Notes: generated by a model not told the origin, from the letters alone. Shown: positions 1 through 8,679, numbered from the stretch's first letter. The stretch: 38,743 nucleotides of DNA from Flavobacteriales bacterium UBA1531 (GCA_002323795.1 DCPZ01000092.1:20607-59349), one strand, 5' to 3'. Translations and numbers: made by a program.

Positions 1-50
1 CTGCTGAAGAAGCCAAAGCAGAAGACAAGGCTGACGAAAAGAAGGCCTAA
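1..50 (+). CDS. rpsB: 30S ribosomal protein S2, C-terminal end (partial)
   Basis: Only the last 15 codons are present, in the frame beginning at base 3 and ending in TAA at 48-50. The tail is made almost entirely of Ala, Glu, Lys and Asp (it reads AEEAKAEDKADEKKA). Low-complexity charged tails of this kind are common on Bacteroidota S2, and rpsB directly upstream of tsf is one of the most conserved bacterial gene orders. The identification rests on that context rather than on any visible domain. The gap to tsf is 58 bases, and the two genes probably share a transcript. Confidence 0.75.
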   Translation, partial: AEEAKAEDKADEKKA

Positions 51-108
51 CCCTTTTTTGATTTAGAAACCGCGACGGACGCAATGACCGTTGCAAATAA
101 CATTTCAT

Positions 109-933
109 ATGAGCATTACAGCCGCAGAAGTGAACAAGCTCCGCAAGCACACGGGAGCAGGTATGATGGATTGCAAAAAAGCCCTAACAGAAGCAGAAGG
201 CGATTTTGATAAAGCCATTGAAATCCTTCGTTTGAAGGGACAAAAAGTTGCTGCGAAGCGCGGCGACCGTGAAACAGGTGAAGGAGCGATTTTGGCAAGC
301 ACGAACGCGGCGGGCAATTTCGGAGCATTGATTGCTTTGAACTGCGAGACTGACTTCGTAGCAAAAAATGATGAATTCGTAGCCGTGGCTCAGAAGATTT
401 TAGATGTTGCTTTGAATGGCAGCCTCACAGCAAAGGATGAGCTTTTAAGCCAAACCTTTCCAGGTGAGAGCATTACCATCGCTGAAAAAATTACTGAGCA
501 AATTGGAAAGATTGGAGAGAAGATTGAAATTGGTTCATTCGATACGCTAGAAGGTGCGAGCGTTTCAGCTTACATCCACCCTGGAAATCGCCTCGCGTCT
601 TTGGTTGCGTTTGATGGCAACGTTGGAGAAGGCGGACGCGACGTAGCGATGCAAGCCGCTGCAATGGCACCTGTGGCCTTAGATGAATCTACGATTCCTG
701 CAGACCTCATTGAAAAGGAGCGCGGAATTGGTAAGGAGCTTGCCATTCAAGAAGGTAAGCCGGAAGAAATGGCCGAAAAGATTGCTGAAGGGCGATTGAA
801 GAAATGGTTCAAGGAATCAACATTGGTCAATCAAGCCTTCATCAAGAATGGAAAGATAAATGTGGCCCAGTACGTTGACTCGTTGAGCAGCGGCTCGAAA
901 GCAACAGGATTCTGCCGATCAGCACTCGACTAA
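109..933 (+). CDS. tsf: Translation elongation factor Ts
   Basis: EF-Ts is the guanine nucleotide exchange factor that recycles EF-Tu-GDP. The 274-residue product has the N-terminal UBA-like helix region (MSITAAEVNKLRKHTGAGMM), then the hallmark TDFVAKN motif near residue 80 that contacts EF-Tu, and the usual coiled-coil and C-terminal half. The length is normal for Bacteroidota. The ATG at 109 is preferred over the in-frame TTG at 91 because homologs begin just before the TAAEVNKLR segment. The gene follows rpsB and is followed by a strong terminator, so rpsB-tsf looks like the end of a ribosomal transcript, separate from pyrH-frr. Confidence 0.97.
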   Translation: MSITAAEVNKLRKHTGAGMMDCKKALTEAEGDFDKAIEILRLKGQKVAAKRGDRETGEGAILASTNAAGNFGALIALNCETDFVAKNDEFVAVAQKILDVALNGSLTAKDELLSQTFPGESITIAEKITEQIGKIGEKIEIGSFDTLEGASVSAYIHPGNRLASLVAFDGNVGEGGRDVAMQAAAMAPVALDESTIPADLIEKERGIGKELAIQEGKPEEMAEKIAEGRLKKWFKESTLVNQAFIKNGKINVAQYVDSLSSGSKATGFCRSALD

Positions 934-956
934 TCATTGAATTGGCAACAGATTTT

Positions 957-996
957 GAGAAGGGCAATCCGAAAGGAGTGCCCTTTCTTTTTTTTC
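957..996 (+). terminator. Rho-independent terminator after rpsB-tsf
   Basis: The arms AAGGGCA and TGCCCTT can form a seven-base-pair GC-rich stem around a loop of about 12 bases. The stem is followed at once by a run of T residues interrupted by one C. It starts 24 bases past the tsf stop. This is the clearest intrinsic terminator in the window and separates the rpsB-tsf unit from pyrH. Confidence 0.9.
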
Positions 997-1037
997 TGTT
1001 CTCCACTTGAAGGAATATTCGGATATTCGTACCAGCA

Positions 1038-1745
1038 ATGAAGTACAAAAGAATTCTCCTGAAGCTGAGTGGTGAGGCCCTCATGGGCCAAAAGCAGTTT
1101 GGCATCGACAATGATCGACTGAAGCAATACGCGGAAGAAATCAAAACGGTAGTGGACGCAGGGCTGGAAGTTGCCATCGTCATCGGTGGAGGCAACATTT
1201 TTCGCGGTGTCCAAGCAGAGGAAGGAGGAATGGAGCGGACCCAAGGGGATTACATGGGAATGCTTGCGACAGTCATCAACTCCATGGCTTTGCAGAGTGC
1301 TATGGAGAGCGCAGGGATTGACACACGGTTGCAATCAGCCATTGAACTGAAGCAAATTGCCGAGCCATTCATTCGCCGCAGAGCGGTGCGCCATTTGGAA
1401 AAAGGTCGGGTGGTCATTTTTGGTGGTGGAACGGGGAATCCATTTTTTACCACCGATTCTGCAGCGTCGTTGCGTGCCATTGAGATTGATGCAGACGTGA
1501 TTTTGAAAGGAACCCGCGTGGATGGCATTTACAGTGCAGATCCAGAAAAGGACCCGAATGCCTTGAAATACGATACGATTAGTTTTGACGAAGTGTACTC
1601 GAAGGGCCTTAAGGTGATGGACCTGACGGCGATTACATTGTGCAACGAAAACAACCTTCCCATCGTTGTTTTTGACATGAACAAATCAGGCAACCTCAAG
1701 CGCTTGATTTCAGGCGAAGATGTAGGTACTTTGGTGAATCAATAA
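1038..1745 (+). CDS. pyrH: UMP kinase
   Basis: The enzyme phosphorylates UMP to UDP with ATP, the committed step towards UTP and CTP. The 235-residue product is a normal-length amino acid kinase-fold protein. It begins YKRILLKLSGEAL, the N-terminal phosphate-binding strand and loop, and has the GGGNIFRG motif near residue 52 and GGGTGNPFFTTDSAA near residue 130. The ATG at 1038 gives the standard N terminus. frr starts 10 bases after the stop, so pyrH and frr are probably co-transcribed, a widespread arrangement. Confidence 0.97.
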   Translation: MKYKRILLKLSGEALMGQKQFGIDNDRLKQYAEEIKTVVDAGLEVAIVIGGGNIFRGVQAEEGGMERTQGDYMGMLATVINSMALQSAMESAGIDTRLQSAIELKQIAEPFIRRRAVRHLEKGRVVIFGGGTGNPFFTTDSAASLRAIEIDADVILKGTRVDGIYSADPEKDPNALKYDTISFDEVYSKGLKVMDLTAITLCNENNLPIVVFDMNKSGNLKRLISGEDVGTLVNQ

Positions 1746-1755
1746 TGGCAAGGTC

Positions 1756-2319
1756 ATGACAGAGGAAATTCAAATGGCATTGGACATGGCTCGTGAATCC
1801 ATGGACAAAGCAATCAGACACATGGAGGCAGAGCTTCAAAAGATTCGCGCAGGAAAGGCGCATCCAGCGATGCTGGATAGCGTTAAGGTTGAATACTATG
1901 GTTCGATGACTCCATTGAGTCAAGTGTCCAATGTCAATTCGGCAGATGCACGCACATTGACAGTTCAAGTTTGGGAGAAAGACATGCTCGATCCGGTAGC
2001 GACCGCCATTATCAATGCCAATTTGGGATTGAATCCTATGAACAATGGAGAGTCCATTCTCATCAACATTCCGCCACTGACTGAGGAACGCCGCCGGGAT
2101 CTTACCAAGCGCGCCCGATCGGAAGGTGAGCATGCTCGAGTCTCGGTACGAAACGCCCGAAAGGAAGCGAATGATTTCGTCAAGTCAGCCAAATCGGATG
2201 GCTTGAGTGAAGACTTGGCCAAAGACGGTGAATCAGAGGTTCAAAGGCTCACTGATCAATTCATCAAGAAGATTGACGAAGTGCTCTCAGCTAAGGAAGC
2301 AGACATCATGACCGTCTGA
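1756..2319 (+). CDS. frr: Ribosome recycling factor
   Basis: RRF works with EF-G to split the post-termination ribosome. The 187-residue product has the long-helix signature HMEAELQKIRAGKAHPAMLD at the N terminus, the small beta domain (YYGSMTPLSQVSNV, about residues 47-60) and the C-terminal helices of the three-helix bundle (LTEERRRDLTKRARSEGE). Length is typical. It lies 10 bases behind pyrH and ends 21 bases before the stop of the converging dxr gene. No convincing terminator is visible in that gap. Confidence 0.97.
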   Translation: MTEEIQMALDMARESMDKAIRHMEAELQKIRAGKAHPAMLDSVKVEYYGSMTPLSQVSNVNSADARTLTVQVWEKDMLDPVATAIINANLGLNPMNNGESILINIPPLTEERRRDLTKRARSEGEHARVSVRNARKEANDFVKSAKSDGLSEDLAKDGESEVQRLTDQFIKKIDEVLSAKEADIMTV

Positions 2320-2340
2320 CGGCCCTCTCTTTGACGTTTC

Positions 2341-3507
2341 TCAGACCTTAAATTCACGAGCCAAAACTCGGGCCTCTGCATCAGAAGCAATCAACACGTC
2401 CAAATCGGGCTTTTCCTGCCAACTGACGGAAGCCAGTGCATGCTCCAACACATCGGTCATTCCTGTGAATGAAACCTCATCGTTGAGGAAACGCGAGACA
2501 GCAATTTCATTAGCGGCATTCAAAACTGCGGCAGAGTTCCCCCCTTTGTTTCCAGCGTCAAATGCCAATTGTAAGTTGCGAAACGCCTTCAAATCAGGCT
2601 GTTCAAATGTGAGTTGCGGATAGTTCGTGAAGCTGAATCGCTCGAATGAATTTGGCAGTCGTTGAGGGTAGCCTAGGGCATACTGAATGGGTAACTTCAT
2701 GTCCGGAAGACCCAACTGTGCTTTAATGGATCCGTCTTCAAATTGAACGCAGCTATGGATGATGCTCTGCGGATGCACCACTACCTCGACTTGGTCCATG
2801 CGCAAATCAAACAACCACTTGGCCTCAATGACCTCTAAACCCTTGTTCATCATGGATGCACTGTCGATGGTGATTTTGGCACCCATGTCCCAGTTGGGAT
2901 GTTTCAGCGCTTGGGCTTTTGTGACTTCTTCCAAATCGGAGCGATTCATTCCGCGAAAAGGACCACCGGACGCCGTGAGAATGATCTTCTCAATGGGGTT
3001 AAGTACTTCACCGGCCAGGCATTGGTAAATGGCGCTGTGCTCTGAGTCTACGGGGTGAATATCGACGCCGGCTTTTCGAGCGGCAGCCATGACCAGTTCG
3101 CCAGCTACCACCAGCGTTTCTTTGTTTGCAAGCGCAATGTTTTTTTTTGCTGCAATGGCTCTCAGTGTTGGGCGTAATCCGGCGGCCCCGACCAGAGCGG
3201 TCAAGACCATATCTACGCCTTCCATTTCGACCACTTGTTCTAGTGCTTCTGGGCCTGCGTATACCTTGATGCCTTCATCAAACAAAGTGCCATTGACCTC
3301 TTGAAAAAGTTCGGATTGCCCAATGACGACAGCATTAGGTCTAAACTCGAGGGCTTGTTCGATGAGTAGTTTCGAATTGCGATGTGCCGATAAAACTTCA
3401 ACGTGGAGGCGTTCGTTTTGTTCACGAATCACATCAAGGGCTTGCGTTCCGATCGAACCAGTGCTTCCCAAAATCGCAATGCCTCGCGTGTTATTTGTGT
3501 CACTCAC
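2341..3507 (-). CDS. dxr: 1-deoxy-D-xylulose 5-phosphate reductoisomerase
   Basis: The enzyme (IspC) converts DXP to 2-C-methyl-D-erythritol 4-phosphate with NADPH, the first committed step of the MEP isoprenoid pathway. The 388-residue product has the N-terminal Rossmann motif GSTGSIGTQ, the catalytic segment MGAKITIDSASMMNKGLEVI and the VVHPQSIIHS motif that closes over substrate. Length is normal. Its ATG overlaps the stop of the upstream DUF59 gene by four bases, implying translational coupling in a lysS-DUF59-dxr unit. The pathway's later enzymes IspG and IspH are Fe-S proteins, which makes the DUF59 neighbour notable. Confidence 0.97.
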   Translation of the reverse strand: MSDTNNTRGIAILGSTGSIGTQALDVIREQNERLHVEVLSAHRNSKLLIEQALEFRPNAVVIGQSELFQEVNGTLFDEGIKVYAGPEALEQVVEMEGVDMVLTALVGAAGLRPTLRAIAAKKNIALANKETLVVAGELVMAAARKAGVDIHPVDSEHSAIYQCLAGEVLNPIEKIILTASGGPFRGMNRSDLEEVTKAQALKHPNWDMGAKITIDSASMMNKGLEVIEAKWLFDLRMDQVEVVVHPQSIIHSCVQFEDGSIKAQLGLPDMKLPIQYALGYPQRLPNSFERFSFTNYPQLTFEQPDLKAFRNLQLAFDAGNKGGNSAAVLNAANEIAVSRFLNDEVSFTGMTDVLEHALASVSWQEKPDLDVLIASDAEARVLAREFKV

Positions 3508-3815
3508 AGGAATCCAAGTTCGAGTTTAGCTTCTTCACTCATCATGTCTTGGGTCCAGGGCGGTTCAAATACAATGTTGACTTTTGCTCCTGCAGCACCT
3601 TCTATTTTCCCAACTTTTTCCTCGACATCGGCGGGAAGACTCTCGGCAACGGGACAATTGGGCGAAGTCAAGGTCATTTCAATGTGTACGAAGCCATCCT
3701 CCATAATTTTGACTTCATAGATAAGGCCAAGCTCATAAATATCGACTGGAATTTCAGGATCGAAAATGGATTTGAGCACGTCAATGACTGTGGACTGTGG
3801 AAAGGGAGCGGACAT
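3504..3815 (-). CDS. DUF59/MIP18-family Fe-S assembly protein (SufT-like)
   Basis: This 103-residue single-domain protein has the DUF59 hallmark FDPEIPVDIYELGLIYEV (residues 18-35) and the conserved Cys54 in SPNCPVAE. It ends with the usual EPPWTQDMMSEEAKLELGF tail. Family members such as SufT and human CIAO2 help deliver or mature Fe-S clusters. In many Bacteroidota a protein of this type follows sufE in the suf operon. Here the suf operon lies at 26707-32274 without one. It sits 11 bases after lysS and overlaps dxr by four bases. Family assignment is firm; its specific client is not known. Confidence 0.88.
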   Translation of the reverse strand: MSAPFPQSTVIDVLKSIFDPEIPVDIYELGLIYEVKIMEDGFVHIEMTLTSPNCPVAESLPADVEEKVGKIEGAAGAKVNIVFEPPWTQDMMSEEAKLELGFL

Positions 3816-3826
3816 GATGTTTTTGA

Positions 3827-5539
3827 TTAATGCGAAGGGTTAAACCAACCCTCTACTTCTTCAATAGAAAGTGCGGGTAAGTTCAATTTGTTCTTTTTGC
3901 GGAATCCGTTCAGTTTTTCACGTAGTCCGGATGGCTTGAGGCCCTCCAATGCGGCAGGGGATTCATAACCGGCAGCAATGACGTGGTGCACCCATAATTC
4001 GGAGATTCCCAAGCTTTGAAGGCCAGCTGCGTCGGGACCCGAATCAAAGGTTTCTGGTCGCATTTGAGGGAATAGTAGTACCTCTTGAATTGACGTTTGA
4101 TTTGTGAGCATCATGACCAAACGATCGATGCCAATCCCGATCCCACTTGTAGGGGGCATGCCATATTCAAGCGCACGCAGGAAATCTTGGTCTATGAACA
4201 TTGCTTCGTCGTCGCCACGTTCACCGAGTGACAATTGCTCTTCAAAACGTTGACGCTGGTCATCGGGATCGTTCAGTTCGCTGTATGCATTTGCGACCTC
4301 CGTGCCATTGATCATGAGCTCGAACCGTTCCGTGTAATGAGGATTGTCGCGATGAACTTTGGTCAAAGGAGACATTTCAACGGGGTAATCCATGATGAAC
4401 GTCGGCTGAACGAAATGATGTTCGCATTTTTCTCCGAAGAGCTCATCGATTAACTTCCCTTTGCCCATTGAAGCGTCAGTTTCGAGCCCTACGCTTTCAC
4501 AAGCGGCCCGAAGCTGTTCTTCATTCTTTCCATCGATGTCGATGCCGGTGTGCGTTTTGATGGCGTCGCGCATGCTCACCCGATGGTAGGGCGGAGCAAA
4601 ATCAATGTCTACGCCGTTCAAGTTGGCCTTGGTGTCCCCGTGAACAGCCTGACAAATGTTGGCCAGCAGTTGCTCTGTGGTTTGCATCATCCAGTGGTAA
4701 TCTTTGTACGCGACGTACAATTCGAGGACCGTGAATTCTGGATTGTGGGTGCGGTCCATGCCTTCGTTTCGAAAGTTCCGAGAGAATTCAAACACCCCTT
4801 CAAAGCCTCCGACGATGAGTCTTTTTAAGTACAGTTCATTTGCAATTCGCAAGTAAAGCGAGCTGTCCAATGCATTGTGATGCGTAATGAATGGCCGCGC
4901 TGCTGCACCGCCTGGAATGGTTTGAAGCACGGGCGTATCAACTTCCAACCAGCCTTGTTGATCAAACGAATCACGGATGGTGCGAATGATTTGAGACCGA
5001 GCTTCGAAGGTTTTTTTCACCTCGGGATTCACCACCAAATCGACATAGCGCATGCGGTAGCGCAATTCAGGATCTGTGAAGGCATCGTGCACTTTACCCT
5101 CCTCGTCAACTTTGACAGAGGGCAGTGGCTTGAGGGATTTTGACAGCACAGTCAATGTTTTCACCTTGACGCTTTGTTCTCCTGTTTTTGTTGTGAACGT
5201 GGTGCCTTGGACTCCAATGAAGTCTCCGCGATCGAGGAGCTTTTTGAAGACGTCATTGTACATTGACTTGTCTTCTCCAGGACACATTTCGTCCCTATTG
5301 AAATACAGTTGTGCGGTGCCTTCGCTGTCTTGCAATACGGCGAATGAAGCCTTTCCCATGATTCGGCGATTCATCAGACGTCCGGCCAATGTGACTTCCA
5401 TGCCATCTTCAAAGCCTTCGGCCAAGGCAATTGACCTGTGGGATGCCACAAATTCTGCCGCTGGATATGGCTCGATGCCCAACTTGCGCAGTGTCGCCAA
5501 TGAATCGCGCCTTACGCGCTCTTGTTCCGATCGTTGCAT
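3827..5539 (-). CDS. lysS: Lysyl-tRNA synthetase (class II)
   Basis: The enzyme charges tRNA-Lys. The 570-residue product has the N-terminal OB-fold anticodon-binding domain (about residues 45-150). The class II core follows: motif 1 around FEARSQIIRTIRDSFDQQGW with the VDTPVLQ strand, motif 2 at FEFSRNFRNEGMDRTHNPEF, and motif 3 at GIGIGIDRLVMMLTNQ. A C-terminal extension of about 60 residues beyond the core (LGISELWVHHVIAAGY onwards) is longer than in E. coli LysRS and resembles the tail seen in Bacteroidota. The ATG at 5539 is four bases from a perfect TAACTTTG box, so the message may be nearly leaderless. It is divergent from the TonB receptor gene. Confidence 0.97.
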   Translation of the reverse strand: MQRSEQERVRRDSLATLRKLGIEPYPAAEFVASHRSIALAEGFEDGMEVTLAGRLMNRRIMGKASFAVLQDSEGTAQLYFNRDEMCPGEDKSMYNDVFKKLLDRGDFIGVQGTTFTTKTGEQSVKVKTLTVLSKSLKPLPSVKVDEEGKVHDAFTDPELRYRMRYVDLVVNPEVKKTFEARSQIIRTIRDSFDQQGWLEVDTPVLQTIPGGAAARPFITHHNALDSSLYLRIANELYLKRLIVGGFEGVFEFSRNFRNEGMDRTHNPEFTVLELYVAYKDYHWMMQTTEQLLANICQAVHGDTKANLNGVDIDFAPPYHRVSMRDAIKTHTGIDIDGKNEEQLRAACESVGLETDASMGKGKLIDELFGEKCEHHFVQPTFIMDYPVEMSPLTKVHRDNPHYTERFELMINGTEVANAYSELNDPDDQRQRFEEQLSLGERGDDEAMFIDQDFLRALEYGMPPTSGIGIGIDRLVMMLTNQTSIQEVLLFPQMRPETFDSGPDAAGLQSLGISELWVHHVIAAGYESPAALEGLKPSGLREKLNGFRKKNKLNLPALSIEEVEGWFNPSH

Positions 5540-5543
5540 GACG

Positions 5544-5551
5544 CAAAGTTA
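5544..5551 (-). promoter_or_regulatory. Promoter -7 box for lysS
   Basis: Read on the minus strand this is TAACTTTG, a perfect match to the Bacteroidota -7 consensus TAnnTTTG. Four bases separate it from the lysS ATG. A GTG trinucleotide lies 17 bases upstream, one mismatch from the -33 TTG. If transcription begins about four bases after the box, as in characterised Bacteroidota promoters, the lysS transcript would have almost no leader. Confidence 0.6.
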
Positions 5552-5576
5552 CATCGTGAAAACCGCATCACGACGC

Positions 5577-5604
5577 TTGTTTTTAACTCTAGCGATTAGC
5601 TTTG
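5577..5604 (+). promoter_or_regulatory. Promoter of the TonB-dependent receptor gene
   Basis: TTG at 5577-5579, a 17-base spacer, then TAGCTTTG at 5597-5604 matches the Bacteroidota sigma factor consensus (TTG, 17-20 bases, TAnnTTTG). It lies 26 bases before the ATG at 5631. It supports that start rather than the ATG at 5538, which would lie upstream of this promoter. It is back-to-back with the lysS box 45 bases away. Confidence 0.62.
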
Positions 5605-5630
5605 CACTGATTCATAAAGCATCATTTTCC

Positions 5631-7646
5631 ATGCGCACGACTCTCTCTGTTGTTTTCACTTTGGGTTTGATCGGCAGTCACCTGGCTTCCGCCGCTGAAC
5701 CTGTTGTAACTGATTCAAGTCAAACCACAATTGCTTTGTCAGAAGCAGCTGTTTTGGGCGTTGGCTTTGATGCGTTGCCCTTACTTGCTTCACCGAAGTC
5801 AGCGACGGTTCTGATGCCTACTGAATGGCGGGGGAACGCTTCGATTAGCGAAGCCTTAGAATTTGTCCCTGGCATAGATGTGCGGACTCGCGGGGCATGG
5901 GGAGTCCAAACAGACATCAGCATCCGAGGAGGATCCTTCGAGCAAACAGCGCTGCGCATCGACGGCGCGCGTTGGTCAGCGCCTCATACAGGCCATCACC
6001 TCATGAATATTCCCATTGACCCCGAAGATTTAGGACATGTCGAGGTTGTTCGCTCGGGCTCGGGGCCTTTGGCGGGGATAGGGGCTTTTGCTGGAGGCAT
6101 TGTAATGGAGACTGCTGTTGAGGAGACAGGATCGAAAGCGAGTGTTTCGGCAGAATTGGGCAGTTTTAACTGGACTCGATTGCGGGGGAATGCCCAATTT
6201 TCTGCGGGAAAAATGCGCCATAGCTTCAGTTTGTCTCAAGCAAAAACGGATGGTTACATTGACAACTCCGACATGGAAATCAATCGGTTTTTCTGGGGCG
6301 CACGGAGCCAAAGAGGACTGAGCCAGTGGAAGTCGCTGTTTGCAGTAGAATCCAAATCCTTTGGTGCACAGACCTTTTATTCTTCCGCTTTTCCCAATCA
6401 ACATGAGGAAACCATCGCAGCTGTTGCACAATTGTCTTGGTCTCGTCAGAAGGGCAATTGGAAGGCTTCAGCAGCTTGGCATGTGCGAGCGCACAGCGAT
6501 CGATTTGAATTGTATCGAGAAGAAGCGGGTTGGTATGAGTTGACGGATGATGGCCTTTATGTGGCGCCTTCGCTTTTTGCAACCCCTGATACGGCGGCAG
6601 GATGGTATCAAGGTGCCAATTTGCACCGATCGCTTGTGGGCGCTGTAAATGGTCAGCTCAGTTGGTTGGGGGACGCAGTGAAGTGGACGGCAGCTGTGGA
6701 TGCTCGATCTGAGGCGATTTACAGCAATCGACTTGGACAGCTGGTGGATTCAAATGCGGTGTATGCGTTTGAGGACGATAGGCTGAACATTGACGCTTAC
6801 GTCTCTGGAAAATACTTTGGCATGGGAGACCGTTTGGCGTTTACCGCAACGATGGCGGTGAATGAGAACAGTCGATTTGGGAGCTCTTTGCTTCCTGCCT
6901 TGAATGCGCGAATGGCTTTTGGAACAGGCGACCAAGTGGTGGTCTTCGGTTCAGCGGGACGTTCGGTGCGCCATCCCTCTTTCACGGATTTGTATTACAC
7001 ACTGGGAGGTGCAGTAGGCAGTGAGGACTTGAAATCGGAATATGCAGATCAAGGAGAAATCGGAGCCCGATGGAACATTTCAACGCCACAATCGCCCCAT
7101 CAATTTTCCATTGAAACAACCCGATTCATTCGTCAAGGTCGCGATTTGATTGATTGGATTCGGCGTGATGGGAGTGATCTTTACGAGGCGACGAATGTTG
7201 ATGAGGTTGACTTTTTTGGAGGAGATGTTTCCTTGCTATATCAAAGTGCCGAGATCAATGGTCAGTGGCATGTCCAATCAGCGCGCATCGGGGCTTCATG
7301 GCTGGAAGCAAATCGCATCGCCACGGGCTTTACTTCGAATTATGTCTTTGACTACATGCGCAATAAGTACGACGTCTTGGTGAACTTCGGCGCGGCGGGA
7401 CCATTGGATTTATCGGTTCGAAGCAGCGCTCAAACCCGCAACGTAAAATCGGTTGTGTCCGACGCATTGTTCACGCACCTATGGGGCGTTGATTTAAACT
7501 TTGAAGGCAACGATGGTGCATCCTTGCGCTGGAGAGGGAGTGTTCGGATGGATAACATCTTTGACGTGCAGTTTGCTGATCTTGGCCAGGTCATACAACC
7601 GGGGCGAATGGTGCGATTTGGCCTTACCTTTGAGTGGGTCGACTGA
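5631..7646 (+). CDS. TonB-dependent outer membrane receptor (BtuB-like)
   Basis: A 671-residue outer membrane transporter. A signal peptide (about residues 1-22, MRTTLSVVFTLGLIGSHLAS then AAE) precedes a plug domain (about 60-165). The plug contains SISEALEFVPGIDVRTRG, QTDISIRGGSFEQTALRIDG and the VEVVRSGSGPLAGIGAFAGG segment. A beta-barrel follows to the end, closing with aromatic-rich strands (MVRFGLTFEWVD). There is no N-terminal carboxypeptidase-like domain and no SusD partner, so it is not a typical glycan receptor. The ligand cannot be told from sequence; the plug resembles the Bacteroidota BtuB-like group. The frame stays open upstream through antisense lysS, but the promoter and signal peptide fix the start at 5631. 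A sugar-phosphate isomerase gene follows after 31 bases. Confidence 0.9.
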   Translation: MRTTLSVVFTLGLIGSHLASAAEPVVTDSSQTTIALSEAAVLGVGFDALPLLASPKSATVLMPTEWRGNASISEALEFVPGIDVRTRGAWGVQTDISIRGGSFEQTALRIDGARWSAPHTGHHLMNIPIDPEDLGHVEVVRSGSGPLAGIGAFAGGIVMETAVEETGSKASVSAELGSFNWTRLRGNAQFSAGKMRHSFSLSQAKTDGYIDNSDMEINRFFWGARSQRGLSQWKSLFAVESKSFGAQTFYSSAFPNQHEETIAAVAQLSWSRQKGNWKASAAWHVRAHSDRFELYREEAGWYELTDDGLYVAPSLFATPDTAAGWYQGANLHRSLVGAVNGQLSWLGDAVKWTAAVDARSEAIYSNRLGQLVDSNAVYAFEDDRLNIDAYVSGKYFGMGDRLAFTATMAVNENSRFGSSLLPALNARMAFGTGDQVVVFGSAGRSVRHPSFTDLYYTLGGAVGSEDLKSEYADQGEIGARWNISTPQSPHQFSIETTRFIRQGRDLIDWIRRDGSDLYEATNVDEVDFFGGDVSLLYQSAEINGQWHVQSARIGASWLEANRIATGFTSNYVFDYMRNKYDVLVNFGAAGPLDLSVRSSAQTRNVKSVVSDALFTHLWGVDLNFEGNDGASLRWRGSVRMDNIFDVQFADLGQVIQPGRMVRFGLTFEWVD

Positions 7647-7677
7647 ATTACTCGCCTAGGAAAAGAGCCAACCGAGA

Positions 7678-8673
7678 ATGGAACAGATGAGAGCACTGAT
7701 TTCCGGATTTCCGGATCAAATGAAAGATGCATGGCGCATCGCCGGAGAAACGCCGTTGGACTGGAAGGGTTGGAACCCTTCAAGTGCATTGATTTTGGGA
7801 ATGGGAGGAAGTGGAATCAGTGGTGCCATTGCCTCTAAAATGCTTGCGAATTCTAGTCCAGCATGCATACAAGCCAACTCGGATTATACCATCCCGGCAT
7901 GGGTTGGAAGCGACACCCTGGTGTTGGTCTGCAGCTACTCTGGAAATACCGAGGAAACGCTCATGGCTTTGGATGTAGCTGTTGAAAAAAATGCGAGAAT
8001 TGCCGCGATAACATCAGGAGGAGAGCTCGGGAAGCGATGCGACGAGCACGGCTGGCCTTCGGTTCGTTTTCCAGGCGGTCAACCGCCCCGATCTCAATTT
8101 GGATATGCATTCACCTCTGTGATGCATGTGCTTCATTCAGTGGGGTTGGTTCCTGATGCGTTGCACGCGGCCTTTGGGGAAGTTGCCTCGCACCTCGAGG
8201 CGAATCAGGCCAACGCAATCGATCGCGCTACAGCGCTCTTAGAGGTTGTGGATGGTCGCCGCATCATGCTTTACTCCGATGCAGCCCAAGAAGGATTGAT
8301 CATCCGATGGAGGCAGCAGCTGAATGAAAACAGCAAAACGCTTTGCAACCATCATGTCTTCCCAGAGATGAATCACAATGAGTTGGTCGGCTGGGAAAGC
8401 GGTGGCGATCAAGAAGTGGTCTTGGTCATCCAAACTCCCGAAGATCATCCGCGAACGCGTGCTAGGATGGACGTTTGCATGGAAATTTTTCGAAATCAAG
8501 GAGCAGATGTTGTGGTCGTTGAAGGCGACGGATCCAATGAGATTTTACGTTTCTTCGACTTGGTGCACCTCGGCGACTGGTTGAGCTTGCTCTTGGCGGA
8601 ACGCTTGGGATGGGATCCGGTCGACATCAAGAACATTGATCACCTCAAGGACGCCCTTTCGAAGGTGAACTGA
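7678..8673 (+). CDS. Bifunctional phosphoglucose/phosphomannose isomerase
   Basis: This 331-residue protein interconverts glucose 6-phosphate or mannose 6-phosphate with fructose 6-phosphate. It has two SIS sugar-isomerase domains. The first carries GMGGSGISGA (residues 41-50) and CSYSGNTEETL (85-95), the phosphate-binding loops. The second carries RWRQQLNENSK and PEMNHNELVGW. Glu217 and His233 are 16 residues apart, the same spacing as the catalytic Glu203/His219 pair I recall for the Pyrobaculum enzyme. It differs from the longer classical Pgi. The ATG at 7678 gives a normal N terminus. lipB starts six bases after its stop. Confidence 0.9.
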   Translation: MEQMRALISGFPDQMKDAWRIAGETPLDWKGWNPSSALILGMGGSGISGAIASKMLANSSPACIQANSDYTIPAWVGSDTLVLVCSYSGNTEETLMALDVAVEKNARIAAITSGGELGKRCDEHGWPSVRFPGGQPPRSQFGYAFTSVMHVLHSVGLVPDALHAAFGEVASHLEANQANAIDRATALLEVVDGRRIMLYSDAAQEGLIIRWRQQLNENSKTLCNHHVFPEMNHNELVGWESGGDQEVVLVIQTPEDHPRTRARMDVCMEIFRNQGADVVVVEGDGSNEILRFFDLVHLGDWLSLLLAERLGWDPVDIKNIDHLKDALSKVN

Positions 8674-8679
8674 TTTTTG

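Noticed and set aside
2312..2322. CCGTCTGACGG palindrome at the frr stop as a terminator between frr and dxr
   Set aside because: At most four base pairs with a three-base loop and no T-run, so it is too weak to call.
3827..5539. lysS C-terminal extension as a fused extra domain or pseudo-fusion
   Set aside because: About 60 extra residues with helix-hairpin-like composition resemble the tail I recall on Bacteroidota LysRS, so it is a lineage trait and not a new fusion.
5076..5630. 185 open codons in frame with, and upstream of, the TonB receptor, antisense to lysS
   Set aside because: The promoter at 5577-5604 and a clean signal peptide at 5631 mark the real start, and the upstream part is the reverse complement of conserved lysS sequence.
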